A DNA stretch of 8,148 nt from Saprospiraceae bacterium (GCA_023300255.1 JALZWC010000292.1:1-8148), one strand, 5' to 3'; numbered from the stretch's first letter, positions 1 to 6,552 are shown. A program made the numbers and translations. The notes: generated by a model not told the origin, from the letters alone.

Positions 1-99
1 TACCAGTATTTGTTACGTTCTTAAGGGGCGTAGCTCCTGCCTGGCGGCCCGACAGGCTCGTCCCCGTCAATTACGCAAATACTTATGTATATACCATAG
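1..99. other. Gene-free left edge with a short GC-rich inverted repeat
   Basis: No coding sequence is seen here. The 13-nt GC-rich word CCTGCCTGGCGGC at 36-48 has its exact reverse complement at 105-117, inside the left outer arm of the nested repeat. The same arm therefore has two possible partners, 36-48 and 368-388. A weaker pair is AGTATTTG at 5-12 with its complement at 76-83. This looks like part of the same repeat cluster, possibly continuing beyond the window. Confidence 0.5.
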
Positions 100-388
100 G
101 TCTAGCCGCCAGGCAGGCACAGAGTACACGGAGCAAGCACAGAGCAGCTACCCGTCTAACATTGTTCCTTACAATTAAGAAGTTACGGAGCTATTGTATG
201 GGCAATCCCTTGTGGTTGCCTTGATAAGTAGGGCAACCACAAGGGATTGCCCATACTGCAAACTAAACTCCATGAACAATGTTAGGCGGGTAGCCCACAG
301 AGCACACAAAGGCTTAATAACTAGTTAGTTAGAACTCAGTGTGCTCTGTGTCTTCATTGTGAAGCCTGTGCCTGCCTGGTGGCTAGAC
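100..388. repeat. Nested inverted repeats, REP-like
   Basis: This gene-free stretch is dominated by inverted repeats set inside each other. The outer arms are 100-122 and 366-388 (23 nt, one G.U-type mismatch at 108/380). A second pair is 147-167 and 274-294 (21 nt, one mismatch). The innermost is a perfect 25-bp pair, 196-220 and 232-256, with an 11-nt loop. A further perfect 12-bp pair, 296-307 and 339-350, sits between the second and outer arms. The word CACAGAG recurs at 118, 138 and 296, and in reverse orientation at 344. No open reading frame or tRNA-like fold is visible. A mobile or structural repeat family is the most likely reading. An ncRNA or cruciform role cannot be excluded. Confidence 0.85.
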
Positions 389-459
389 AGGTCCAAACTA
401 TTTTGTCCAGTAGTTCTAGTGATTGAACCTTAATTTTATATAAAATCTTCAAGAAGATA

Positions 460-1128
460 ATGAGTAGTAAGTTAGAAATAGGATCAGGAATATATACTAA
501 ATCTGAAATTGCCAAGATTCTACGGTTACCTTATTCTCGTGTAAGTACTTGGATAGATAAATATTGGGATGGAAGATTAAAAACAGAACTTGATTTTTCC
601 TATACATGGACAACAGATAATTCGAAGGCAGTTAGTTTCTATACTTTAGTTGAGCTGTATATTCTAATACTTCTCGGAGAAGCTGGAATTAAAACGGAAG
701 ATGTGATTAATGGACATATAGAACTATCAAAAATTTATAACACACCTCATCCATTTGCCAGAAAAGAAATCCTTGAGTCAATAAAAACGGATGGGAAAAA
801 GATTTATTTTGATACAGGAAATGGTACGATATCTTTAGACGGTAAAAAACAATTTCAAATAAATTTTATAAAAGTCTTATTTAAGAATTTATCTTTTGAT
901 AATGGATTTCTTGCAAATAGATTTTATCCATTAGGGAAAAACAAGAAAATAGTAATTGACCCTACAAGACAATTTGGTCATCCAATAATTGGAAATACGA
1001 ATATTTATCCAGAGACCATCTATAACTTGCACCAAGCAGGAGAATCCAACAAATTTATTGCAGACCTTTATGAAATTGAGAAGAAAGAAGTTAAAGATGC
1101 AATTGAGTACTGTAAAAAAGCTGTATGA
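460..1128 (+). CDS. DUF433 antitoxin-like protein with N-terminal MerR-like HTH
   Basis: This 222-residue protein is the likely antitoxin and DNA-binding partner of the PIN-like protein encoded next. Residues about 11-36 (YTKSEIAKILRLPYSRVSTW) form a helix-turn-helix of MerR/excisionase style. Residues about 163-219 match DUF433, with the typical core IDPTRQFGHPIIGNTNIYP followed by a short three-helix HTH. DUF433 proteins are known as antitoxins of DUF5615 PIN-like proteins; this one is much longer than the roughly 75-residue minimal form because of the added N-terminal half. The stop codon overlaps the downstream start as ATGA, which implies translational coupling. The ATG at 460 follows AAGAAGATA, a weak purine-rich stretch. 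Family assignment is confident. Repression of its own promoter is inferred from the family. Confidence 0.82.
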   Translation: MSSKLEIGSGIYTKSEIAKILRLPYSRVSTWIDKYWDGRLKTELDFSYTWTTDNSKAVSFYTLVELYILILLGEAGIKTEDVINGHIELSKIYNTPHPFARKEILESIKTDGKKIYFDTGNGTISLDGKKQFQINFIKVLFKNLSFDNGFLANRFYPLGKNKKIVIDPTRQFGHPIIGNTNIYPETIYNLHQAGESNKFIADLYEIEKKEVKDAIEYCKKAV

Positions 1129-1532
1129 TAATTTACATTGACGAAAACCTTTCTCCTTATCTAGCAAAAGGATTTTCTATTCAAGAGTCACTTAATAATA
1201 AATTATCTGAATCTATCGAAGTTCGATCCGTTAAAGAGGAATTTGGCAAAGGAGCTAAGGATGAGGATTGGATACCAATGGTAGGTAAAGAGAAAGCTTG
1301 TGTAATTACCCAATACTACAATATTCAAAGAATTACTCATCAACGAGAACTTTGTAACCAATATAAACTCGGAATGTTTTATTTTCATCTACCTTCGAAG
1401 AGTGGATTTAGTTATGCGGAGATGTTGACATTAATAGCTAAACATTGGGAAGAAATAACTAAAATAGCTATTCAAAATAAAAGACCTTTTGCATTTAAAA
1501 TCACACCAAAAGGAAAGATGACTAAAATGTAA
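1125..1532 (+). CDS. DUF5615 PIN-like protein, putative toxin, third acidic motif altered
   Basis: This 135-residue protein is a DUF5615 PIN-like domain protein, a family predicted to act as metal-dependent RNase toxins neutralised by DUF433 partners. The first motif is intact at IYIDENLSPYL (D6, E7, N8). A second acidic cluster lies at KDEDW (D46, E47, D48). The third motif reads VITQYYNIQR, with Tyr64, where this family usually has an Asp (VITQD-type). A single base change (TAC instead of GAC at 1314-1316) would account for this. The rest (HQREL, FSYAEM, KHWEEI) looks like intact family sequence and the frame is open to a normal stop, so it is not a decayed gene. It overlaps the upstream gene by 4 nt. 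The toxin may be catalytically weakened, or the metal site may differ. Confidence 0.8.
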   Translation: MIIYIDENLSPYLAKGFSIQESLNNKLSESIEVRSVKEEFGKGAKDEDWIPMVGKEKACVITQYYNIQRITHQRELCNQYKLGMFYFHLPSKSGFSYAEMLTLIAKHWEEITKIAIQNKRPFAFKITPKGKMTKM

Positions 1533-1557
1533 AACTGAAAGTAATATCCATAGTAGG

Positions 1558-1683
1558 TAAGTACTTGGACAAAATTAAACGTAATACCTAAACACATAGG
1601 CACATAGGACACATAGCCTATGTGCCTATGTGTTTAGATAAAATTCTAATTGTGTTCTTTATTTTTGTCCTAGTAAGTACTTA
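1558..1683. repeat. Palindrome nested in a palindrome between the TA module and holA
   Basis: The inner element is a perfect 21-bp inverted repeat, 1588-1608 and 1617-1637, with an 8-nt loop. It is itself made of CACATAGG-type units repeated three times and mirrored. The outer element pairs 1558-1574 (TAAGTACTT then GGACAAAA) with 1663-1683, whose right arm carries a 4-nt insertion (1671-1674). No run of T follows the inner hairpin on the + strand, so it is not a classical intrinsic terminator, although it could still hinder read-through into holA. Confidence 0.85.
1660..1667 (+). promoter_or_regulatory. Putative holA promoter -7 box
   Basis: TATTTTTG matches the Bacteroidota -7 consensus TAnnTTTG exactly. 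It lies 40 nt before the holA ATG, giving a predicted leader of roughly 35 nt. No clear TTG -33 box is found 19-22 nt upstream; TTTA at 1633-1636 is the nearest. The box lies in the right outer arm of the inverted repeat, so the repeat may supply the promoter. Confidence 0.5.
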
Positions 1684-1707
1684 GCTGCTTCATTAGACTC
1701 CTAAAAA

Positions 1708-2721
1708 ATGACTTTTTCAGAAATAAAAAAAGCCTTAAAGGCCAAGAAATATCAACCAGTTTATTTTCTACATGGAACGGAATCTTATTTTATAGATGCG
1801 ATCTCTAATTATATAGAAAAGAATGTACTGAGCGAAGGCGAAAAGGCATTTAATCAAACGGTACTCTATGGAAAAGAAACGGAATTTAAACAAGTGATAG
1901 ATGCTGCTCGACGCTATCCTATGATGGCTTCTCATCAGGTAGTTATATTGAAGGAAGCACAAGAAATGAAAACGCTAAAGGAGTTAATGAGATATATAGA
2001 CAATCCTTTAGATACAACGATACTAGTCATTTGTCATAAGCATAAAAAATTTGATAGTCGTACTAAATTTGGGAAAGCTATAGGAAAGAGCAAAGCATTC
2101 GTATTTGAATCCAAGAAACTATACGATAATCAATTACCAGATTGGATCGTTGGCTATTTAAAAGATAAGAAATTTGGTATAGAGCCACCTGCGACAGCTA
2201 TGATGGCAGAATACTTGGGAACAGATTTAGCAAAAGTGGTGAATGAGTTAGATAAACTGACGATTAATCTTCCTCCTAAAACAACGATTACCGCACAGCA
2301 CATTCAAGAGAATATAGGGATCAGCAAAGACTATAATATTTTTGAATTACAAAAAGCATTAGGGCAGCGGCAAGTAACTAAGTCCAATCGAATTGTTCAA
2401 TATTTTGTCGATAATCCAAAGAAAGGACCATTAGTCATGATGATAGGTGTTTTGTATAATTACTATAGTAAAATTTATATGCTACACTTTCTTAAAAAAG
2501 CTTCAGAGCAAGATATTTTAAAACAGTTGAAATTGCGATCTAGCTATTTTCTAAAAGATTACAGACTGACGGCTCGCTATTATAACCGTTTACAGACGGA
2601 ACAAGTATTATCTCTTTTAAAAGAGTACGATCTGAAATCTAAAGGTGTTAATTTTAATAATGTGCATCAGTTTGAGGGGGAGTTAAAGAAGGAGTTGGTT
2701 TGGAAGATTTTGAATGTGTAG
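1708..2721 (+). CDS. holA: DNA polymerase III subunit delta
   Basis: HolA is the delta subunit of the clamp-loader complex. It opens the beta sliding clamp so that it can be loaded on primed DNA. At 337 residues it has the normal family length. The N-terminal region about 1-140 resembles the AAA+-like domain I (PVYFLHGTESYFID, then ARRYPMMASHQVVILKEAQ). The lid region follows at about 140-210, including the hallmark AEYLGTDLAKVVNELDKL. The C-terminal clamp-loader collar domain runs from about 210 to the end (NIFELQKALGQR; KGPLVMMIGVLYNYYSKI). As usual for delta, no functional Walker A is present. It appears to be a single-gene unit behind its own promoter. It converges on the nuclease-like gene with only 7 nt between the two stop codons. 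Confidence 0.93.
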   Translation: MTFSEIKKALKAKKYQPVYFLHGTESYFIDAISNYIEKNVLSEGEKAFNQTVLYGKETEFKQVIDAARRYPMMASHQVVILKEAQEMKTLKELMRYIDNPLDTTILVICHKHKKFDSRTKFGKAIGKSKAFVFESKKLYDNQLPDWIVGYLKDKKFGIEPPATAMMAEYLGTDLAKVVNELDKLTINLPPKTTITAQHIQENIGISKDYNIFELQKALGQRQVTKSNRIVQYFVDNPKKGPLVMMIGVLYNYYSKIYMLHFLKKASEQDILKQLKLRSSYFLKDYRLTARYYNRLQTEQVLSLLKEYDLKSKGVNFNNVHQFEGELKKELVWKILNV

Positions 2722-2728
2722 AACTTTT

Positions 2729-3241
2729 TCATTTGAGCACAAAGCTATTACCTTCTGTTAATAAAGCACCATAATTTTCTAGGAATTCTAGCCTTGCCGA
2801 CTGCATAGCTGTTGTAGCTGCTGGTCTAGTTGGTCTGTATCTCCAAGAAATAATGACTCTTAGTTGATAGCCTGTAAAGTTAATTTTAGACAAAAAGTGT
2901 TGGAGAGTCGTTTCTAGTTGTTTCTTTGCTTGCTTCTTTTTAGAACTCTTTCTTTTGCTAGTATCCTTTATTTCTACGAATGCGAATGTATCAGCATCAT
3001 AAAAAGCAAAATCACATTTTTTATGTCCTGATTGGTCATTGAAAACACATTTATCAATTGCCAAGAGGGAGACATTTTTCTCTTCTTTATTTTCAATTGT
3101 AAAATGAGCAATAGAAGAGTCAGCTACCTGTATACATTTATTTGCTTCCTCATCTTTAATAAATATATGTTCTAGATTGGAATGCCATAAACAATCGTTT
3201 GCTACACATTGAGGGTAATGTTCTTTAATTTGCTTGTCCAT
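2729..3241 (-). CDS. Small PD-(D/E)XK nuclease-like protein, partner of the ATPase
   Basis: I do not recognise a named family for this 170-residue protein. Its centre carries a plausible PD-(D/E)XK signature: KKCDFAFYDADTFAFVEIKD, with D77 then E90-x-K92 at the end of a predicted beta hairpin. A very basic stretch follows (about 96-107, KRKSSKKKQAKK) with Q104 and Q108, recalling the QxxxY-type helix of RecB-like nucleases. E24 could be the helix-1 acid. The C-terminal part (about 123-170) has a beta strand (YQLRVIISW) and ends GNSFVLK. It starts inside the last codons of the ATPase gene (17-nt overlap), so the two are very likely translated together and act together. Nuclease activity is inferred from motifs only. 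It could instead be a catalytically inactive subunit. Confidence 0.7.
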   Translation of the reverse strand: MDKQIKEHYPQCVANDCLWHSNLEHIFIKDEEANKCIQVADSSIAHFTIENKEEKNVSLLAIDKCVFNDQSGHKKCDFAFYDADTFAFVEIKDTSKRKSSKKKQAKKQLETTLQHFLSKINFTGYQLRVIISWRYRPTRPAATTAMQSARLEFLENYGALLTEGNSFVLK

Positions 3242-4541
3242 TTAATAGCGTGTTTGAATATAAATCCATAAGGTTATCAAAGTCCTCCATAATTACTTCT
3301 GAGGCGTCATCTAATTGATTATCTTTTATTAAGCCTGTTTCTCTATTGAAAATCTGTGTGGTTTTCTTTCCGTCAATATAATAAGCATTAAAATCTACTT
3401 GGGAGACCCATATTTCTTTGGGAAGAATATTTTCAACTTCTTTTTGACCGACTTTATTTCCTAATTTATTAGCTAGTAAAAAATTATTAAATGCAGTTAG
3501 TATATAAGGACTATGGGTAGTAATAACTATTTTATTATTTTTTTTATACTCAGAATTTGATTCAGAAAATATACTAGAAATGATTTTTGCTAATTCATAT
3601 TGTGCTTTAGGGTACAGATTTAATTCTGGCTCTTCAATTACATAATTATTTTTCTTGGTAGTATCATTTAGGTTATCTTGGATAACAAGTAGTAGAGGTA
3701 TTAATGATTGTAAACCACTACTAGCATTAGATAATTGAATATGCTTACGTTTGTTAAGATAAACTCGATCTTCGTTTTTAATATGTTTATATGAAATATC
3801 CAAGAAATCAATTTCATAAGAGCTAAGGTTTTTACGTGCTTTTTCAAAAGAGGCACCAAATTCCAAAATAATCTTTGGTAATGGAATCGAGTTATTAAAT
3901 AGACTTATTATAGAGTCTGCAATCATTGAAATGAAGAATCTTTCTGCTGGAATATAGACTGAATAATCAGTTATATTTTCTAATTTGTTTATTAATTCTT
4001 CAAAGGAATGCATTTCTTTTTTAATTCTTTCTAACTCTTTAGTATCTAATACCTTCTTTTGTTTTTGGTCCTCTAATACAATCAATCTCTTATCTAGAAT
4101 TTTAAACCTGTTCGTTATGAAATTGATCATAGTTTCAACTTGATCATTTTTTTGATACAAACTGGTTTTCTTAAACATTGAGGAAACTTTCTTTGGAGCT
4201 TTAGGATTAAATGCATCTACTGATTTTAGTGTGAGAGCAAGTTTCCCACCTTTAATCGGAATTATTTGAGCATTTTGTTTTTTATATAAGAAGCGATACT
4301 CTTTTGTTTTATATTCTATAGAAGTATTCTTATCTAAATAGGAATCTATTCCATACTTTTTTAATGCCTCAGTAAACGATAGTGATCCTACTACAAATGA
4401 AAAATCCCTAAATATACTAGCCAACTTAGCAATCGTACTTTTCCCAGAAGATTGAGGACCTATTAGGATTAACACCTTAGCTAAGTCAATTTCTAAGCGT
4501 TTTATAGGACCAAATTTCTCAATTATTAATTTTTCACTCAT
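3225..4541 (-). CDS. ABC/OLD-like AAA_15 family ATPase
   Basis: This 438-residue protein is an SMC/ABC-class ATPase of the OLD/AAA_15 group, without a TOPRIM domain. Walker A is GPQSSGKST (28-36). A helical, charged insert, possibly a coiled coil, spans about 130-190. A conserved YIPAERFF segment follows at 196-203. The ABC signature-like SNASSGLQSLIPLL is at 271-284, Walker B is VIEEPELNLYP (301-311) with tandem glutamates, and the H-loop is TTHSPYIL (341-348). Full OLD nucleases continue with a TOPRIM domain. Here the chain ends about 90 residues after the H-loop, and the candidate nuclease is a separate overlapping gene. ATPases of this type serve as sensors or regulators in defence systems such as PARIS, Septu and some retron systems. 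Its family is clear; a defence role is inferred. Confidence 0.85.
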   Translation of the reverse strand: MSEKLIIEKFGPIKRLEIDLAKVLILIGPQSSGKSTIAKLASIFRDFSFVVGSLSFTEALKKYGIDSYLDKNTSIEYKTKEYRFLYKKQNAQIIPIKGGKLALTLKSVDAFNPKAPKKVSSMFKKTSLYQKNDQVETMINFITNRFKILDKRLIVLEDQKQKKVLDTKELERIKKEMHSFEELINKLENITDYSVYIPAERFFISMIADSIISLFNNSIPLPKIILEFGASFEKARKNLSSYEIDFLDISYKHIKNEDRVYLNKRKHIQLSNASSGLQSLIPLLLVIQDNLNDTTKKNNYVIEEPELNLYPKAQYELAKIISSIFSESNSEYKKNNKIVITTHSPYILTAFNNFLLANKLGNKVGQKEVENILPKEIWVSQVDFNAYYIDGKKTTQIFNRETGLIKDNQLDDASEVIMEDFDNLMDLYSNTLLNGQAN

Positions 4542-4618
4542 AATAACTATTGCTTATGCCAAGAACACTTTCGACTTTATCTATAGTTAAAAAATAACTC
4601 AATAGTATAGATGCTCTT

Positions 4619-4650
4619 CAAAACTACTGTAAAGCTCTTATCTAACCCAA
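4619..4650 (-). promoter_or_regulatory. Promoter of the ATPase-nuclease operon
   Basis: On the - strand, TAGTTTTG (4626-4619) matches the TAnnTTTG -7 consensus. TTGGG, starting at 4650, is a good -33 box with 21 nt between TTG and the -7 box. This is the most complete Bacteroidota-type promoter in the window along with the marR one. The predicted start of transcription is near 4613, giving a leader of about 70 nt before the ATG at 4541. Confidence 0.6.
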
Positions 4651-4718
4651 GTAACCCAAATTAACTTCTTTCTCATCATTTACCAACAATATATACAGAA
4701 TTCAATCTATTTATTCCT

Positions 4719-4726
4719 TACTTTTG
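4719..4726 (+). promoter_or_regulatory. leuB: Putative leuB promoter -7 box
   Basis: TACTTTTG is an exact match to TAnnTTTG. A TTG -33 box is not evident at the expected distance, so this promoter may be weak or activator-dependent. Transcription would start near 4731, about 55 nt before the upstream ATG (4786) and about 130 nt before the family-supported ATG (4864). I see no leucine-rich leader peptide or T-box-like structure in this leader. Apart from this box and the divergent operon promoter, the 4542-4863 gap shows nothing I can assign. Confidence 0.5.
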
Positions 4727-4863
4727 CACATTTTTAAATTTAATATAAACATCTCCGTCTCTATATTAGCTTAATTGTCAGTAATATGAAAAAACAATCT
4801 AATGCTAATAGTCCTATCAATCAACCTTGGAAGGCAAGTTTAGACAGAGTAAATAAAATAATT

Positions 4864-5940
4864 ATGACCTATAATATTGCAACCCTTCCTGGCGATGGTA
4901 TCGGACCAGAGGTAGTAGAACAAGCAGTAAAAGTAATGAATGCCATTGGTCAAAAACATGGCCATACCTTTAAATTTACTTATGCCCCTGTAGGAGCCAC
5001 TGCAATTGATTCCACAGGAGAGCCTTACCCAGCAGAAACGCATGAATTATGTATGAATTCTGATGCGGTATTATTTGGTGCTATCGGAGATCCGAAGTAT
5101 GATAATGATCCTAAGGCTACAGTTCGACCAGAGCAGGGCTTATTAAAAATGAGAAAGGATTTAGGCTTATTTTCTAATATCCGACCAGTTGCTCCTTTCA
5201 AATCTTTATTGCACCGATCTCCGTTAAGACAAGACTTGGTAGAAGGCGTAGATTTTGTGGTGGTTAGAGAATTGACAGGCGGAATTTACTTTGGACAAAA
5301 AGGTCGATCAGAAGATGGCAATGCTGCTTTTGATACGATGTATTATACGAAGGATGAAGTTAGGAGAATCGTGGCATTGGGTTTTGATTATGCTAAAAAA
5401 AGAAGTAAGCGATTGACGGTAATTGATAAAGCGAATGTGCTTGCTTCTTCTAGATTATGGAGAGAGACCGTTCAGGAAATGGAACCTAACTATCCGGACA
5501 TAACAGTAGACTATATGTTTGTGGATAATGCCGCGATGCAAATTATTCAATGGCCAAAGAAATTTGATGTAGTGGTTACTAGTAATATGTTTGGTGATAT
5601 TATTTCTGATGAAGGAAGTGTTATTACTGGTTCTTTAGGTTTATTACCTTCAGCGTCTATCGGTACACATACAGGCGTATTTGAACCTGTACATGGCTCT
5701 TATCCGCAGGCGACTGGAAAAGATATTGCCAATCCTATTGGTATGGTTTTATCAGCTGCTTTATTATTAGAGTTAGGTTTAAATCTAGTTGACGAAGCTA
5801 AAGCAGTAAGAGCAGCAGTGGATGCCTCTTTAACAGCTGGTGTAGTAACAGAAGATATTTCTGAAGGTGGAAAGGCTTATAAAACTTCAGAAGTTGGTGA
5901 CTGGTTAGCTAAAGAAATTATGACTGGTGTAAAAGCATAA
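4864..5940 (+). CDS. leuB: 3-isopropylmalate dehydrogenase
   Basis: LeuB oxidises and decarboxylates 3-isopropylmalate with NAD+ to 2-oxoisocaproate, the third step of leucine synthesis in the cytoplasm. From Met at 4864 the protein has 358 residues, the usual family length, and begins TYNIATLPGDGIGPEV as in homologues. Substrate and metal residues are visible: R97 and R107 (RKDLGLFSNIRP), R135 and Y142 in RELTGGIYFG, K189 in DKANVLASSRLWRE, D221 in FVDNAAMQ, and D245/D249 in NMFGDIISDE. The NAD-binding EPVHGSYPQATGKDIANP is at 274-291. An in-frame ATG at 4786 would add 26 residues (starting KKQSNANSPINQ) with no family counterpart, so I prefer 4864; both starts have AT-rich, SD-less contexts. 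No other leu genes adjoin it. Confidence 0.95.
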   Translation: MTYNIATLPGDGIGPEVVEQAVKVMNAIGQKHGHTFKFTYAPVGATAIDSTGEPYPAETHELCMNSDAVLFGAIGDPKYDNDPKATVRPEQGLLKMRKDLGLFSNIRPVAPFKSLLHRSPLRQDLVEGVDFVVVRELTGGIYFGQKGRSEDGNAAFDTMYYTKDEVRRIVALGFDYAKKRSKRLTVIDKANVLASSRLWRETVQEMEPNYPDITVDYMFVDNAAMQIIQWPKKFDVVVTSNMFGDIISDEGSVITGSLGLLPSASIGTHTGVFEPVHGSYPQATGKDIANPIGMVLSAALLLELGLNLVDEAKAVRAAVDASLTAGVVTEDISEGGKAYKTSEVGDWLAKEIMTGVKA

Positions 5941-5962
5941 GCGTTTGTTTAAATAGAAAATT

Positions 5963-5997
5963 AGAAGGCTTGGCGGTTTCATACTGTCAAGCCTTCT
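5963..5997. terminator. Hairpin terminator between convergent leuB and GNAT gene
   Basis: A 15-bp stem (5963-5977 with 5983-5997, two G.U pairs on the + strand) closes a 5-nt loop (TTCAT). It lies 22 nt after the leuB stop. On the - strand it is followed by a T-rich run (AATTTTCTATTT), as expected for an intrinsic terminator. On the + strand the following bases are only moderately T-rich (CTATAGCCTTACTTTT). It probably serves both converging transcription units. Confidence 0.65.
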
Positions 5998-6116
5998 CTA
6001 TAGCCTTACTTTTGGAACTACCCAATAAATTCTATTAAAATAAAGACAACTATTTTATAAATCTAATTGTCAACGTTCCGTGAGTTTGAGTTTGGTCTTG
6101 ATACTTGATCTTGAAC

Positions 6117-6527
6117 TTAAGATTTCTCCACCTTCTCCATATACCATTCTGGACTCGGTGGTTCCACAAAACCATATTGTTGATAAAGACTATGCGCATC
6201 CTTCGTTAATAACATCCACCTACTACACTCAGCTAAATCTGGATAAGACATAATCGTCTCAATAAGTTGCTTACCCACACCGACTCCTTGGTGTTCCTCT
6301 AAAATAAATACATCTGCTAAATAAGCCATTCTCACATAATCCGTAACCACTCTTGCAAACCCAACTTGTTGGTCTTGATGGTAGACACCAAAACATAAAG
6401 AATGATTGATTATTTTATCAACTTGTGCTTGACTAATGCCTTTTGCCCAATAAGAAATGTTAGACAAATAATGGTGAATGACTGATCGATTTAATAATGA
6501 TTTATCGGTGTTTATTGTATAAGACAT
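6117..6527 (-). CDS. GNAT family N-acetyltransferase
   Basis: This 136-residue protein is a single-domain GNAT acetyltransferase that would transfer an acetyl group from acetyl-CoA to an amine. The central strand YLADVFILEEHQ (69-80) leads into the acetyl-CoA pyrophosphate loop Q80-G-V-G-V-G85 (Q/RxxGxG/A pattern), followed by helix KQLIETIM. The C-terminal part has RWMLLTKDAHSLYQQYGFVEP (103-123), typical of a subgroup whose members carry LADVFV and DAHGLY-like motifs. The substrate cannot be read from sequence. It lies 104 nt downstream of the methyltransferase on the same strand with a strong hairpin between, so it may be read through or have its own start; I found no convincing promoter of its own. 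Confidence 0.88.
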   Translation of the reverse strand: MSYTINTDKSLLNRSVIHHYLSNISYWAKGISQAQVDKIINHSLCFGVYHQDQQVGFARVVTDYVRMAYLADVFILEEHQGVGVGKQLIETIMSYPDLAECSRWMLLTKDAHSLYQQYGFVEPPSPEWYMEKVEKS

Positions 6528-6552
6528 AAAATGGTTTTATTCCAATAAGAGG

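Noticed and set aside
931..1167. 78-codon - strand open frame
   Set aside because: Antisense to the DUF433 domain and the start of the PIN-like gene; no family features.
1203..1388. 61-codon - strand open frame
   Set aside because: Antisense to the PIN-like gene, whose + strand frame matches a known family.
1588..1637. CRISPR-like array of CACATAGG units
   Set aside because: Units are 8-nt and directly adjoining without spacers, and are mirrored into a palindrome; there are no cas genes in the window.
1768..1962. 64-codon - strand open frame
   Set aside because: Antisense to holA; composition typical of a shadow frame.
3225..4541. Full OLD-family nuclease
   Set aside because: No TOPRIM motifs (E...DxD) follow the ATPase core and the chain is too short; only the ATPase half is present.
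4731..4863. Leucine attenuator or T-box upstream of leuB
   Set aside because: No run of Leu codons, no T-box sequence and no terminator/antiterminator hairpin pair can be seen.
4840..5043. 67-codon - strand open frame
   Set aside because: Antisense to the leuB 5' end, which encodes the conserved GDGIGPEV motif.
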